DNA of 26,290 nt from Desulfobacteraceae bacterium (lineage in GTDB: Bacteria > Desulfobacterota > Desulfobacteria > Desulfobacterales > Desulfosalsimonadaceae), in NCBI GenBank assembly GCA_027353395.1, contig DAIEHU010000003.1, forward strand, positions 1-26,290. The letters run 5' to 3'. Below the pieces are notes generated by a model. That model was not told where the DNA came from and searched no databases. It worked only from the letters and a program-made list of their open reading frames with translations. Position numbers and translations under genes: made by a program. This document shows, piece after piece, positions 1-7,476 of this stretch. How positions within the stretch are numbered: the first letter of the stretch is position 1; the number at the start of each line of letters is the position of its first letter.

Positions 1-176
1 TATTTTTCCTGCTCGCCGGACCGTTTCGCCGATTCGTTCACCGCAGTTTCAACAGTTGCGTAGATATTCCGGAAGTGATCGTGAAAACTCGTGGGCGAAA
101 TATTGCCCACCTCAATGAATTTCACCACGATTTCCTTGGCGGTTTTTAGGATCATTTCATCGTTTTTGGAACTCAT
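1..176 (-). CDS. Small conserved hypothetical protein (3' end outside window)
   Basis: The gene reads leftward and runs off the window edge. Fifty-eight codons are visible, starting MSSKNDEMILKTAKEIVVKF, with no stop. A strong ribosome binding site (GGAAGGAG) lies 7 bases before the ATG at 174-176, so the start is well supported. The visible part is predicted mostly helical and charged, with no signal peptide or membrane segment. I recall short proteins with this kind of N-terminus in Desulfobacterota, but I can assign no function. It diverges from the methionine aminopeptidase gene and shares its upstream region. A weak minus-strand promoter could lie between about 200 and 245, but its -10 match is poor. 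Confidence 0.6.
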   Translation of the reverse strand, partial: MSSKNDEMILKTAKEIVVKFIEVGNISPTSFHDHFRNIYATVETAVNESAKRSGEQEK

Positions 177-257
177 TTGATATTCTCCTTCCGGCGATTT
201 TGGATTCAAACCCGATAGATTCCATATCAAACCGTCCCATGATAGGCAATCCATTCC

Positions 258-287
258 TTGACACCGGCTTGCTTTTTTTCTTATAAG
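258..287 (+). promoter_or_regulatory. Sigma70-type promoter for the methionine aminopeptidase gene
   Basis: A perfect -35 box TTGACA (258-263) is followed after 17 bases by TTATAA (281-286); TATAAG one base later gives 18-base spacing. The flanks are AT-rich. Transcription would begin near 293 and leave an untranslated leader of about 78 bases before the start codon at 371. No other promoter this good is seen before the five plus-strand genes that follow. Confidence 0.6.
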
Positions 288-370
288 TTTTATAAATCCA
301 ATAGGCTTATTAGACATATAACTTTTTAATTTTTTTAAATTTATTATCAAAAAAACAAAGAGATTGCTCC

Positions 371-1264
371 ATGATGCTGAAAACCCATCCCCTCAAAGTC
401 GGGCGAAATGACCCCTGTCCCTGCGGCAGCGGGAAAAAATACAAACGCTGCTGCATGAACGCCGCAGTACCCAAACCTGTGAACCTGGAAAAACTGTATC
501 GACAGAAATACGATATCCGCTTAAAGCATCCCCAGGATGTGGAGGGGATTCGGGCCGCCGGGCGGCTTGTCATTGAAACCCTTGATTTAATAGAAAAACA
601 TATCTGCGTCGGCGTCACCACCAACGCGCTTGACGCCATCGCCCATGAATTCGCGGAAAAAAACAACGCCACGCCCGCGCCTTTAAATTACCGGGGATTT
701 CCCAAAAGCATCTGCACATCGGTCAATGAGGTGATCTGCCACGGCATTCCCGAAGACCGGCAGCTTAAAAATGGCGACATCATCAACGTGGATGTCACTC
801 ACATCCTTAACGGCTATTATGCGGACGCAAGCAAAATGTACTTTGTGGGAACCCCAGGCCCGGAGGCGAAAAAGATCGTGTCCGTGGCCGCTGAATGCCT
901 GAAAGCGGGGATGGACATGCTGAAACCCGGCAACACCATCGGCGACATCGGCTGGGCCATCCAGCGATATGCGGAACATCAGGACTGCTCGGTGGTGCGC
1001 GAATTTGTGGGCCACGGGGTGGGGTTTGACTTTCACGAACCGCCTCATGTGCCCCATTACGGCAGAAAAGGCGACGGCATCATTCTGGTGCCCGGCATGG
1101 TGTTCACCGTGGAACCCATGATCAACCTGGGCAAAGCCAATCTCTATGTGGCTGATGACAACTGGACGGCCCTCACCTCCGACGGGAAACTCTCCGCCCA
1201 GTATGAGCAAACCTTTCTGATCACCGAAGACGGTTTTGAGAGCCTGACGCCCTTTGATTTGTGA
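371..1264 (+). CDS. map: Type I methionine aminopeptidase with N-terminal SEC-C zinc motif
   Basis: Cytosolic metalloprotease that removes the initiator methionine from new proteins. The 297 residues contain an N-terminal SEC-C motif (about 10-28; Cys16, Cys18, Cys27, Cys28) and then the pita-bread catalytic domain. All five metal ligands are present: Asp141, Asp152, His215, Glu248 and Glu279, in the usual contexts (NVDVT, YADAS, GHGVG, TVEPM, YEQT). SEC-C motifs bind zinc and in several bacterial enzymes of this class are thought to dock on the ribosome; that role is inferred here. A second ATG directly follows the first (codon 2), and the Shine-Dalgarno match is weak, so the start could shift by one codon. 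It has its own promoter at 258-287. Confidence 0.95.
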   Translation: MMLKTHPLKVGRNDPCPCGSGKKYKRCCMNAAVPKPVNLEKLYRQKYDIRLKHPQDVEGIRAAGRLVIETLDLIEKHICVGVTTNALDAIAHEFAEKNNATPAPLNYRGFPKSICTSVNEVICHGIPEDRQLKNGDIINVDVTHILNGYYADASKMYFVGTPGPEAKKIVSVAAECLKAGMDMLKPGNTIGDIGWAIQRYAEHQDCSVVREFVGHGVGFDFHEPPHVPHYGRKGDGIILVPGMVFTVEPMINLGKANLYVADDNWTALTSDGKLSAQYEQTFLITEDGFESLTPFDL

Positions 1265-1396
1265 TTCTGGGATGGCTCGCCAAGCCACATTCGGCAGGAT
1301 AGATAGAAAAGCTGACTTTAAAGCTTGTCAACAATTCCCGAAAATGAAAAGATGCGGCGGATTGTTGCACAGGCGCTTTGGACAAGAGCGGAAGCC

Positions 1397-1924
1397 ATGT
1401 CGCTTCATATTATTGTTGATGGATATAATGTCATCCGGCAGTCCCCGGCCCTGGCCCGTCTTGATCGCTATGATCTGGCGGAAGGGCGGCAGGCGCTCAT
1501 CGATATGCTGGCAGCCTATAAACGGCTGAAAAGGCATTTGATAACCGTTGTGTTTGACGGTTCCGGGGAGTCTCCCCTGTTTGACAGCCGGGATCAGGAA
1601 AAGGGCATCCGGATACGATTTTCACGGCGGGGGGAAACAGCCGATGCGGTGATCAAGCGCATGGCCGCCCATGACAAACAAAAAGCCCTGGTGGTGAGTT
1701 CTGACCGGGAAGTGGCGGATTATGCCGCGTCCCAAGGATCGGCCACTGTCAGCGCCGTGGAATTTGAAGAAAAAATGTCGCTGGCCGCATTTATGGATAT
1801 AAAGGGCATGGTCCTGGAATCCGGGGAAAGGGAAGGCCGCCCGCCCACTACCAGAAAAAAGGGGCCATCGAAGCGGCTGACGAAAAAAGAACGTCTGAAT
1901 CAGAAAAAGCTGAATAAATTATGA
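1397..1924 (+). CDS. YacP-like NYN-domain RNA nuclease
   Basis: A 175-residue member of the NYN/PIN-like family related to Bacillus YacP (Rae1, DUF901), members of which are ribonucleases linked to ribosomes and rRNA or mRNA decay. The family start IIVDGYNVI is present (Asp8), and further conserved acidic residues are Asp54 (VVFDG), Asp83 (TADAVIKRM) and Asp103 (SSDREV), the expected metal-binding set. The tail (about 153-175) is very basic and could bind RNA. I chose ATG 1397 because family members begin just before the IVDGYNVI strand. An in-frame TTG at 1325 or ATG at 1352 would add 24 or 15 unconserved residues. Its stop overlaps the next start (ATGA at 1921-1924), indicating translational coupling. 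Confidence 0.85.
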   Translation: MSLHIIVDGYNVIRQSPALARLDRYDLAEGRQALIDMLAAYKRLKRHLITVVFDGSGESPLFDSRDQEKGIRIRFSRRGETADAVIKRMAAHDKQKALVVSSDREVADYAASQGSATVSAVEFEEKMSLAAFMDIKGMVLESGEREGRPPTTRKKGPSKRLTKKERLNQKKLNKL

Positions 1925-2328
1925 ATAAAATATGTATCATAGATGGTCAGGGCGGCGGCATCGGCGCTTTTATCATCAAAAAACTCCGGGAAACCTTTGA
2001 TGAGTCTCTTGATCTGATCGCCCTGGGCACCAACGCCATCGCCACCGCGCAGATGCTCAAGGCCAAGGCCAACCGGGGGGCATCGGGAGAAAATGCCATC
2101 GTGCGCACGACACTTGCGGCCGATCTCATCGTCGGGCCGTTGAGCATCGTGCTGGCCCACGCCATGATGGGAGAAGTGACCCCGAAAATAGCTGAAGCCA
2201 TAGCCTCCAGCCCGGCGAAAAAATTTCTCCTGCCGCTGCTTCAGGAAAACATCGTGATTGTGGGAACGGCTGCGATTCCGCTGCCCCATTTGCTGGACGA
2301 GTTGATTGAAAAATATTTAAAAGGGTGA
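1921..2328 (+). CDS. DUF3842 family protein
   Basis: A 135-residue protein with an N-terminal nucleotide-binding-like beta-strand and glycine loop (IDGQGGGIG, residues 7-15). The rest alternates strands and helices and ends in a hydrophobic strand followed by a helix. It matches my memory of DUF3842, a family of unknown function common in anaerobic bacteria. The start is fixed by the ATGA overlap with the nuclease gene upstream. As I recall, DUF3842 genes often sit beside CooT-like genes, as here (next gene 71 bases on). That suggests a link to nickel or one-carbon metabolism, but this is only inference. No membrane segment is visible. Confidence 0.8.
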   Translation: MNKICIIDGQGGGIGAFIIKKLRETFDESLDLIALGTNAIATAQMLKAKANRGASGENAIVRTTLAADLIVGPLSIVLAHAMMGEVTPKIAEAIASSPAKKFLLPLLQENIVIVGTAAIPLPHLLDELIEKYLKG

Positions 2329-2348
2329 TGGACTCGTAAAAAGTCCAT
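2328..2348 (+). repeat. Perfect 7-bp inverted repeat after the DUF3842 gene
   Basis: ATGGACT and AGTCCAT form a 7-bp stem around a 7-base AT-rich loop (CGTAAAA). The repeat begins on the last base of the DUF3842 stop codon and is followed by AAAAAG, not a T-run, so it is not a standard plus-strand terminator. I recall similar GACTCGTAAAAAGTC palindromes scattered through Desulfobacterota genomes. It may instead slow or process the mRNA between DUF3842 and CooT. Confidence 0.45.
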
Positions 2349-2399
2349 AAAAAGAATGGATAGCCTGAAAAATTTTTTAAACTGTAGGAGGAAGCAATC

Positions 2400-2591
2400 A
2401 TGTGTGAAGCCAGCGCTTATATTATTGATGACGGACGTCCGGAATTGATCATGGAGGCTGTTGACAGCGTGGAGCCCGAAGACGGCGGCTATAAACTGGT
2501 GAATATTTTCGGTGAGCAGAAATTTATCAAGGGGACGATTTATTCCCTGTCCCTGGTGGACCATAAAATATTTCTTAAAAAATCCGCATAA
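2400..2591 (+). CDS. cooT: CooT-family nickel-binding protein
   Basis: A 63-residue protein of the CooT family. In Rhodospirillum rubrum, CooT is a small dimeric nickel protein serving carbon monoxide dehydrogenase maturation, and nickel binding depends on Cys2. Here Cys2 is present (MCEAS), and the family features EPEDGG, VNIFGEQK and the C-terminal SLVDHKI strand are visible. A strong ribosome binding site (GTAGGAGGAAG) lies just before the ATG. No carbon monoxide dehydrogenase, hydrogenase or nickel transport gene is in the window, so its nickel client must be elsewhere. It sits between the DUF3842 gene and ispH on the same strand. The symbol reflects family, not proven function. Confidence 0.85.
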   Translation: MCEASAYIIDDGRPELIMEAVDSVEPEDGGYKLVNIFGEQKFIKGTIYSLSLVDHKIFLKKSA

Positions 2592-2606
2592 TCCCGCACC
2601 GCATTT

Positions 2607-4334
2607 ATGAAAATCACCATCGCCAAAACAGCGGGATTCTGCATGGGCGTCCGCCGGGCCGTTGAACTGGCGCTGGATGCGTCCAATCGGACCATTGATC
2701 CGATTTACACCTATGGCCCTCTGATACACAACCCGCAGGTCCTGGATATTCTTGAGGAGAAGGGCATTTCCATCCTTTCCCGGATACCGGAAAAGGGTTC
2801 CGGGACCGTCCTGATCCGTGCTCATGGCGTTCCGCCGGGCGACCAGGAGGCGTTAAAAAAAGCCGGTTTTACAGTGCTGGACGCCACCTGCCCCAAGGTC
2901 ATCAAGGTTCAGGCCATCATCGCCAAACACGCCCGGCAGGGAGAGGCGGTGATTATCGTCGGAGACCGCACCCATCCGGAGGTTATCGGACTCCTGGGGT
3001 ATGCCGGAGACCGCGGCCATGTGGCGGAGACCTTGTCAGACCTGGAATCGCTGCCGGCGTTTGATCATGCCATTATCGTGGCCCAGACCACCCAGAACAA
3101 TGATTTTTTCGCGGCGGTAATGGACTGGGCGAAAACCGCGCATCCCCATTACCGGGTTTTTAACACCATCTGCGATTCCACGGAAAGCCGGCAGCAGGAT
3201 GTGAAAAATCTGGCCTCGCGGGTGGACGCGGTGGTTGTGGTGGGCGGGCGCAAGAGCGGAAACACCCAGCGGCTGTTTGATATCGCCCGGAAAACGGGAA
3301 AACCGTCCATTCACATTGAGACCGAAGCGGAACTGGATCTGAATCAGCTCGGCAATGCTCAGCATATCGGGATTACGGCCGGGGCGTCCACGCCCAACTG
3401 GATCATCAAGCGGGTATACCGGGAACTGGAAACCCGGCTGGTGCATAAGGGCAGCCGGTTCCGGCGGTGCCAGTTTCTTGTCCACCGGTATCTGCTGCTT
3501 TCCAACATTTATCTGGCCCTGGGGGCCGGAAGCCTGACCTATGCCTCAGCCCGGCTTCAGGGCGTTATTCCTTCGGCCCTCAGTATTTGCATGGCCGCGT
3601 TATATCTCCTGTGCATGCACACCTTTAACAACCTGATGGATGTCACGTCGGACCGGTACAGCGACCCGGACCGGGCGGCGTTTTATCAAAAGAACCGCAT
3701 ATGGCTTTCCGCATTGACGATGATATCCGGGCTGGGCGGAACGGTGGCGGCCTTCATGATGGGGCCGCTCTTTCTCGTGTTGCTCCTGTGCATGAGCTTC
3801 ATGGGGGTTGTGTATATCATCAGCCTGGGGCCCAGGCGGATAAACGCTCGATTCCAGCCGAAAATCAGGGATATACCCGGCTCCAAAACCGTGTTTGTGG
3901 CCCTGGCCTGGGGGATTGTGGCCGCGATAGTCCCGGCCTTATATGGATTTGGACAGGTCAAAGACATCACCATTGGGGTTTTTATCTGGACCACCAGTCT
4001 CATATTTGTGCGTACGGCGTTTTTTGATATTCTGGACATGCAGGGCAGCCGCATCACTGGCAAGGAAACCATTCCCATTCTGCTGGGGGAAAAGAAAACC
4101 ATGTCGCTGCTGAAAATTCTGTCCGGATTGATGGCGGTCCTAATGTGCCTGGCCAGTGCCGCAGGGATGGTTTCCACCCTGGGATATCTGCTCTGCCTTT
4201 GCCCGTTGTCGATTTTGATGTTTTTGTCAGTTCACGATCGCGGCGGAATCTATTCCGGCCTCCGGCAGGGAGTGCTGATGGAGGGCCATTTTATTCTGGC
4301 GGGATTGATGGCGCTGCTGTGGTCGATGGCGTAG
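2607..4334 (+). CDS. ispH: IspH (HMBPP reductase) fused to a UbiA-like prenyltransferase domain
   Basis: Residues 1 to about 280 are 4-hydroxy-3-methylbut-2-enyl diphosphate reductase, the last MEP-pathway step giving IPP and DMAPP. The three 4Fe-4S cysteines (Cys12, Cys95, Cys189) are present, as are His41, His73, His123 and the catalytic Glu125 (THPEV). From about 295 to 575 there is a polytopic membrane domain of roughly 8-9 helices resembling UbiA prenyltransferases. It has a first Asp motif NNLMDVTSD (Asn341, Asp345, Asp349) and a second motif FFDILDMQGS (Asp474, Asp477). The third Asp expected in the second motif is Ser481. Ordinary IspH is about 310 residues, so this is a true in-frame fusion, read through without a stop. 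The acceptor of the UbiA half is unknown. The gene starts 15 bases after cooT, with no clear ribosome binding site of its own. Confidence 0.9.
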   Translation: MKITIAKTAGFCMGVRRAVELALDASNRTIDPIYTYGPLIHNPQVLDILEEKGISILSRIPEKGSGTVLIRAHGVPPGDQEALKKAGFTVLDATCPKVIKVQAIIAKHARQGEAVIIVGDRTHPEVIGLLGYAGDRGHVAETLSDLESLPAFDHAIIVAQTTQNNDFFAAVMDWAKTAHPHYRVFNTICDSTESRQQDVKNLASRVDAVVVVGGRKSGNTQRLFDIARKTGKPSIHIETEAELDLNQLGNAQHIGITAGASTPNWIIKRVYRELETRLVHKGSRFRRCQFLVHRYLLLSNIYLALGAGSLTYASARLQGVIPSALSICMAALYLLCMHTFNNLMDVTSDRYSDPDRAAFYQKNRIWLSALTMISGLGGTVAAFMMGPLFLVLLLCMSFMGVVYIISLGPRRINARFQPKIRDIPGSKTVFVALAWGIVAAIVPALYGFGQVKDITIGVFIWTTSLIFVRTAFFDILDMQGSRITGKETIPILLGEKKTMSLLKILSGLMAVLMCLASAAGMVSTLGYLLCLCPLSILMFLSVHDRGGIYSGLRQGVLMEGHFILAGLMALLWSMA

Positions 4335-4374
4335 CGGTGAATAATAGGTTGTAGGGGTTTAGGGATAGGCTTTT

Positions 4375-4980
4375 TCATCTCCAAATCGCCGGCTCACTGC
4401 CTTTCCGGAGTCTTCCGATATTGTCCCTGTGCCGGAAAATAACCGCTCCGGAGATGATCAGCGCGCATCCGGCCGTAACAAGCGAATGGCTTGCCCAGAA
4501 AACACCAAACGGAAGGCTTGCCGCGGCGGCTAAAGAGCCCGCGGAAACCCGGTTGGAAATGCGGGCGACCGTGAGGAAGACCGCCAGCGATACAGCAAAA
4601 GCCGGCGGAGACATGACCGCAAAACATCCGGCGGCCGTGGACACGCCCTTGCCGCCGGTTTTGAATTTGAGATACACGGGATACAGATGGCCGGCAACCG
4701 CGCAGATGGCCGTGGCCGCAACCCATGTTTCTCCGGTCCGGCCGTGATGGGCCGCGCTCATTCCACCTGCAACAGCCACCGGTATCGCGCCTTTCAGCGC
4801 ATCGCAGATCAGGGTGGCGATGCCCATTCCCCAGCCCCCGGCGCGCCGGGCGTTGGTGGCGCCGATATTGCCGGAGCCGATTTTCCGGATATCAACGGAT
4901 TTGAAGACTTTGGCAAGGATCAGGCCAAAGGGGATAGATCCAAATAAATATGCGAAAATACAAATAATAATAATATGCAT
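4375..4980 (-). CDS. plsY: Acyl-phosphate:glycerol-3-phosphate acyltransferase
   Basis: Integral membrane enzyme that transfers an acyl group from acyl-phosphate to glycerol-3-phosphate, the first acylation of phospholipid synthesis. The 201-residue length is typical. All three family motifs are present: GSGNIGATN (35-43), GHLYPVYLKFKTGGKG (97-112) and HRDNIGR (184-190). Several hydrophobic helices cover most of the chain. The start ATG lacks a clear Shine-Dalgarno sequence, but the N-terminus fits the family. It converges on the ispH fusion (41 bases between ends) and diverges from the SatD-like gene. Confidence 0.93.
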   Translation of the reverse strand: MHIIIICIFAYLFGSIPFGLILAKVFKSVDIRKIGSGNIGATNARRAGGWGMGIATLICDALKGAIPVAVAGGMSAAHHGRTGETWVAATAICAVAGHLYPVYLKFKTGGKGVSTAAGCFAVMSPPAFAVSLAVFLTVARISNRVSAGSLAAAASLPFGVFWASHSLVTAGCALIISGAVIFRHRDNIGRLRKGSEPAIWR

Positions 4981-5007
4981 GTCGGCTTTTTTGTATGAGG
5001 CGTTACC

Positions 5008-5026
5008 GGTTATGATCAGCTTAACC
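5008..5026. promoter_or_regulatory. Imperfect palindrome between plsY and the SatD-like gene
   Basis: GGTTA and TAACC arms (5 bp) flank a 9-base centre that holds the palindrome TGATCA. It lies in the 76-base divergent space between two starts, where an operator would act on both. The arms are short, so chance is quite possible. Confidence 0.2.
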
Positions 5027-5056
5027 GCAGTTTCTTAAAAAATCAACGGGTGGGAG

Positions 5057-5788
5057 ATGAAGATTGCACCCCAAAAAAATTATGCGGTGATCACCGGGGA
5101 TTTTATCGGGTTTTCCTTGCTTCCGGCGGAAGTCCGTCAGCGCATGTATTTTGTCCTGAAAGCGTGCGGGAAGGCTCTGGCGGATGCTTTTCCGGGGATT
5201 CTGCCGTGCGAAGTGGACGTGTATCGCGGGGACGGCTGGCAGGCCCTTATTAATGATCCGGCTCTGTCGCTAAGGGCCGCGCTGTTTATCCGGGCATACG
5301 TTCGCTTTCATCTGCCGGAGGAGACATTGGTCAACCATTCCGGGGAGAAAACCGGAATGCAACCTGGCATACAGGTAGACACGCGGTTGGCCATCGGGGT
5401 GGGATCCATTGATTATGTGCCTGAAAACCGGGTGTCCGCCGGAGACGGTCCGGCGTTCCGGCGCTCCGGCAAACTGCTGGAACGTATGATCGCCCCCAAG
5501 GCGGGGACCATGCGGTTTGCGGCGGAAGGGGCCGGTGATATCCAAACCGGAACCCTTTTGGACGGAATCACCCGGCTGGCCGGGGGACTGGCGGACCGGT
5601 GGACATCAAAACAGGCGCTTTCGATTACCGGAGCCTTGCAGGGGTGGAACCAGCAGCAAATCGTCCGGCTGTGGCCGGATGGCGTCGTTCCACAGACCGT
5701 GAGCAAACATCTGCAAAAAGCCGGATGGGACGCCATCGCGCATGGTCTGCGGGTGTTTGAATGTGTGCTGGGGGAGAGCGCCGTCTAA
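5057..5788 (+). CDS. SatD-like protein with C-terminal helix-turn-helix-like region
   Basis: A 243-residue soluble protein. The N-terminal part has the pattern I associate with the SatD family: an early strand ending in TGDFIGFS (about 13-20), then YRGDGWQAL, then RLAIGVGSI and SAGDGPAFRRSG. These fit a palm-like nucleotide-cyclase-type fold, but the usual metal-binding acidic pair is not clearly conserved, so activity cannot be claimed. The last 60 residues read like a DNA-binding domain (QQQIVRLWPD, then QTVSKHLQKAGWDAI). A sensing domain joined to a DNA-binding region is therefore plausible. GGGTGGGAG lies right against the ATG, unusually close for a ribosome binding site. The stop overlaps the acyl-CoA ligase stop from the other strand (5785-5788). 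Confidence 0.6.
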   Translation: MKIAPQKNYAVITGDFIGFSLLPAEVRQRMYFVLKACGKALADAFPGILPCEVDVYRGDGWQALINDPALSLRAALFIRAYVRFHLPEETLVNHSGEKTGMQPGIQVDTRLAIGVGSIDYVPENRVSAGDGPAFRRSGKLLERMIAPKAGTMRFAAEGAGDIQTGTLLDGITRLAGGLADRWTSKQALSITGALQGWNQQQIVRLWPDGVVPQTVSKHLQKAGWDAIAHGLRVFECVLGESAV

Positions 5789-7464
5789 GGTTTTTTATCC
5801 ACCAGCCTGGCCAGCTCCCTGTCCCGCAGTTCCCTTCGCAGGATTTTCCCCACGGCGCTTTTGGGAAGTCCTTCCACAAACTCCACGAGCTTCGGGATTT
5901 TATAGGGAGCCAGGTGCTGTTTGCAATAATCGATCACCTCCATATCCGTGAGTTGTTCCCCTTTTTTGACCACCACAAAGGCCTTGACCGTTTCCCCCCG
6001 GTAGGGATCCGGGATGCCGATGGCGCAGGCCTCCAGAATTTTGGGGTGTCCGAACAGGACGTTGTCCAGCTCCACTGGATAAATATTGTATCCCCCGGCG
6101 ATGATCATGTCCTTTTTCCGGTCCACGATGGTGAGGTATCCGTCGTTATCGAATTTCCCGATGTCCCCGGTGAAAAACCAACCGTCTTTGAGAGCCCTGG
6201 CGGTTTCTTCGGGCTTTTTGTAATAGCCTTTCATGACCTGGGGGCCTTTGATGAGGATTTCGCCGGTTTCCCCGGCCGGCATTTCCGTCGCACCGTCCGC
6301 CATATCCACGATTTTAATGTCCGTGTCCGGCACCGGGCATCCCACGGTGCCGGGTTTGATTTTTCCGCCCCAGGGGGTGACCGTGGCGATGGGGGCGTTT
6401 TCCGTGAGCCCGTATACCTCGCACATGTCAGCGCCCGTAAGCTGTTTCAAATCCCGGATGGTTTCCGCAGCCAGAGGGGCCGCGCCGGAAAAGAACCCCT
6501 TGACGGATGAAAAATCCAGTTTCCGGAAATCCGGGTCCGCCAGCAATCCCACGAAAATGGTGGGCACACCGGGCAAAAAGGTGGGTTTGTATTTTTTTAT
6601 AATCTCGATGTTGATTTTGGGTTCCGGCCTCGGCACCAGGATGATTTCATTGGCCTGCCAGATGGAGAAATTCTGGATGGCTGTAAACCCCGCGGAATGG
6701 AAAAACGGAAAATTCCCCACCAGGCGTTCTTCTCCGGGCTTTAAATCCGGGAACCAGGACACAAACTGCTGGACATTGGCGCTTAAATTGGCATGGGTGA
6801 GCATCACTCCCTTGCTCAAACCCGTGGTGCCGCCGGTGTATAGCAGTGCCCCGGTCTCCTCCCACCGGCTCCGGTCCTCAAGGGGATCACCGGCGTGTTT
6901 GCCGATAATATCTTCAAACTGTAACAGATCCGTCGACGGGGTGATTTTCCGGACCATTTCCTTTTTAACAAAGGGAAAGATCTGTTTTTTGGGAAACGGA
7001 AGATAGGAATGGATGTGGCAGGCAATTATTTTCTCAATTTTTGTCTCGGCCTTGATTTTTTCAATCCGGGGAACCAGCAGGGCAAGGGTGACGATGATCC
7101 GGGAATCGGAATCATTGAGCTGATAGGCAAGTTCGCGCTCCGTGTACAGGGGGTTGTTCTGAACCGTCGCCGCGCCGATGCGGAAAATGGCGTAATTGGC
7201 GATTACCGCCTGGGGGATGTTGGGCAGGCAGACCGCCACCTTGTCCCCCGGCTGGATTCCGAGATCCGAAAGCGCCCGGGCAAAAGCGTTGACCATACGG
7301 TCAAGCGCATGGTAGGTGATGCGTTTTCCCATGTAATTTAAGGCGTTATGTAATGGAAAACGAGATGCCGACCAGGTCAGTGCCTCGGACACGGTGGTTT
7401 TTTTATACGGGATGGTTTTGGGAACGCCCGGCGCATAGGATTTGTGCCATAGTTTATCGCTCAT
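5785..7464 (-). CDS. Long-chain fatty-acid-CoA ligase (AMP-forming)
   Basis: ATP-dependent acyl-CoA synthetase of the ANL superfamily, 559 residues, which activates a fatty or other carboxylic acid through an acyl-adenylate. Diagnostic motifs are YTGGTTGLSKGV (209-220, phosphate loop), YGLTENAP (351-358), the FTGD and VDRKKDMIIAGGYN hinge (431-460) and the catalytic lysine Lys540 (KSAVGKILRREL). The length and motifs fit FadD-type enzymes, but the chain length of the substrate cannot be read from sequence. A ribosome binding site (GGAGAA) precedes the ATG, and the start is 12 bases after the flavoprotein stop, so it is the last gene of a three-gene operon. Benzoate-type or other aryl acids cannot be excluded. 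Confidence 0.92.
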   Translation of the reverse strand: MSDKLWHKSYAPGVPKTIPYKKTTVSEALTWSASRFPLHNALNYMGKRITYHALDRMVNAFARALSDLGIQPGDKVAVCLPNIPQAVIANYAIFRIGAATVQNNPLYTERELAYQLNDSDSRIIVTLALLVPRIEKIKAETKIEKIIACHIHSYLPFPKKQIFPFVKKEMVRKITPSTDLLQFEDIIGKHAGDPLEDRSRWEETGALLYTGGTTGLSKGVMLTHANLSANVQQFVSWFPDLKPGEERLVGNFPFFHSAGFTAIQNFSIWQANEIILVPRPEPKINIEIIKKYKPTFLPGVPTIFVGLLADPDFRKLDFSSVKGFFSGAAPLAAETIRDLKQLTGADMCEVYGLTENAPIATVTPWGGKIKPGTVGCPVPDTDIKIVDMADGATEMPAGETGEILIKGPQVMKGYYKKPEETARALKDGWFFTGDIGKFDNDGYLTIVDRKKDMIIAGGYNIYPVELDNVLFGHPKILEACAIGIPDPYRGETVKAFVVVKKGEQLTDMEVIDYCKQHLAPYKIPKLVEFVEGLPKSAVGKILRRELRDRELARLVDKKP

Positions 7465-7476
7465 GCGAATTCTCCA

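Noticed and set aside
683..1288. Long minus-strand open frame across the methionine aminopeptidase gene
   Set aside because: It is the antisense shadow of a gene with full catalytic motifs and has no recognisable protein features. The same holds for other long antisense frames in this GC-rich window.
1325..1396. N-terminal extension of the NYN protein from a TTG codon
   Set aside because: The added residues do not resemble the family, which starts right before the IVDGYNVI strand, and the TTG has no ribosome binding site.
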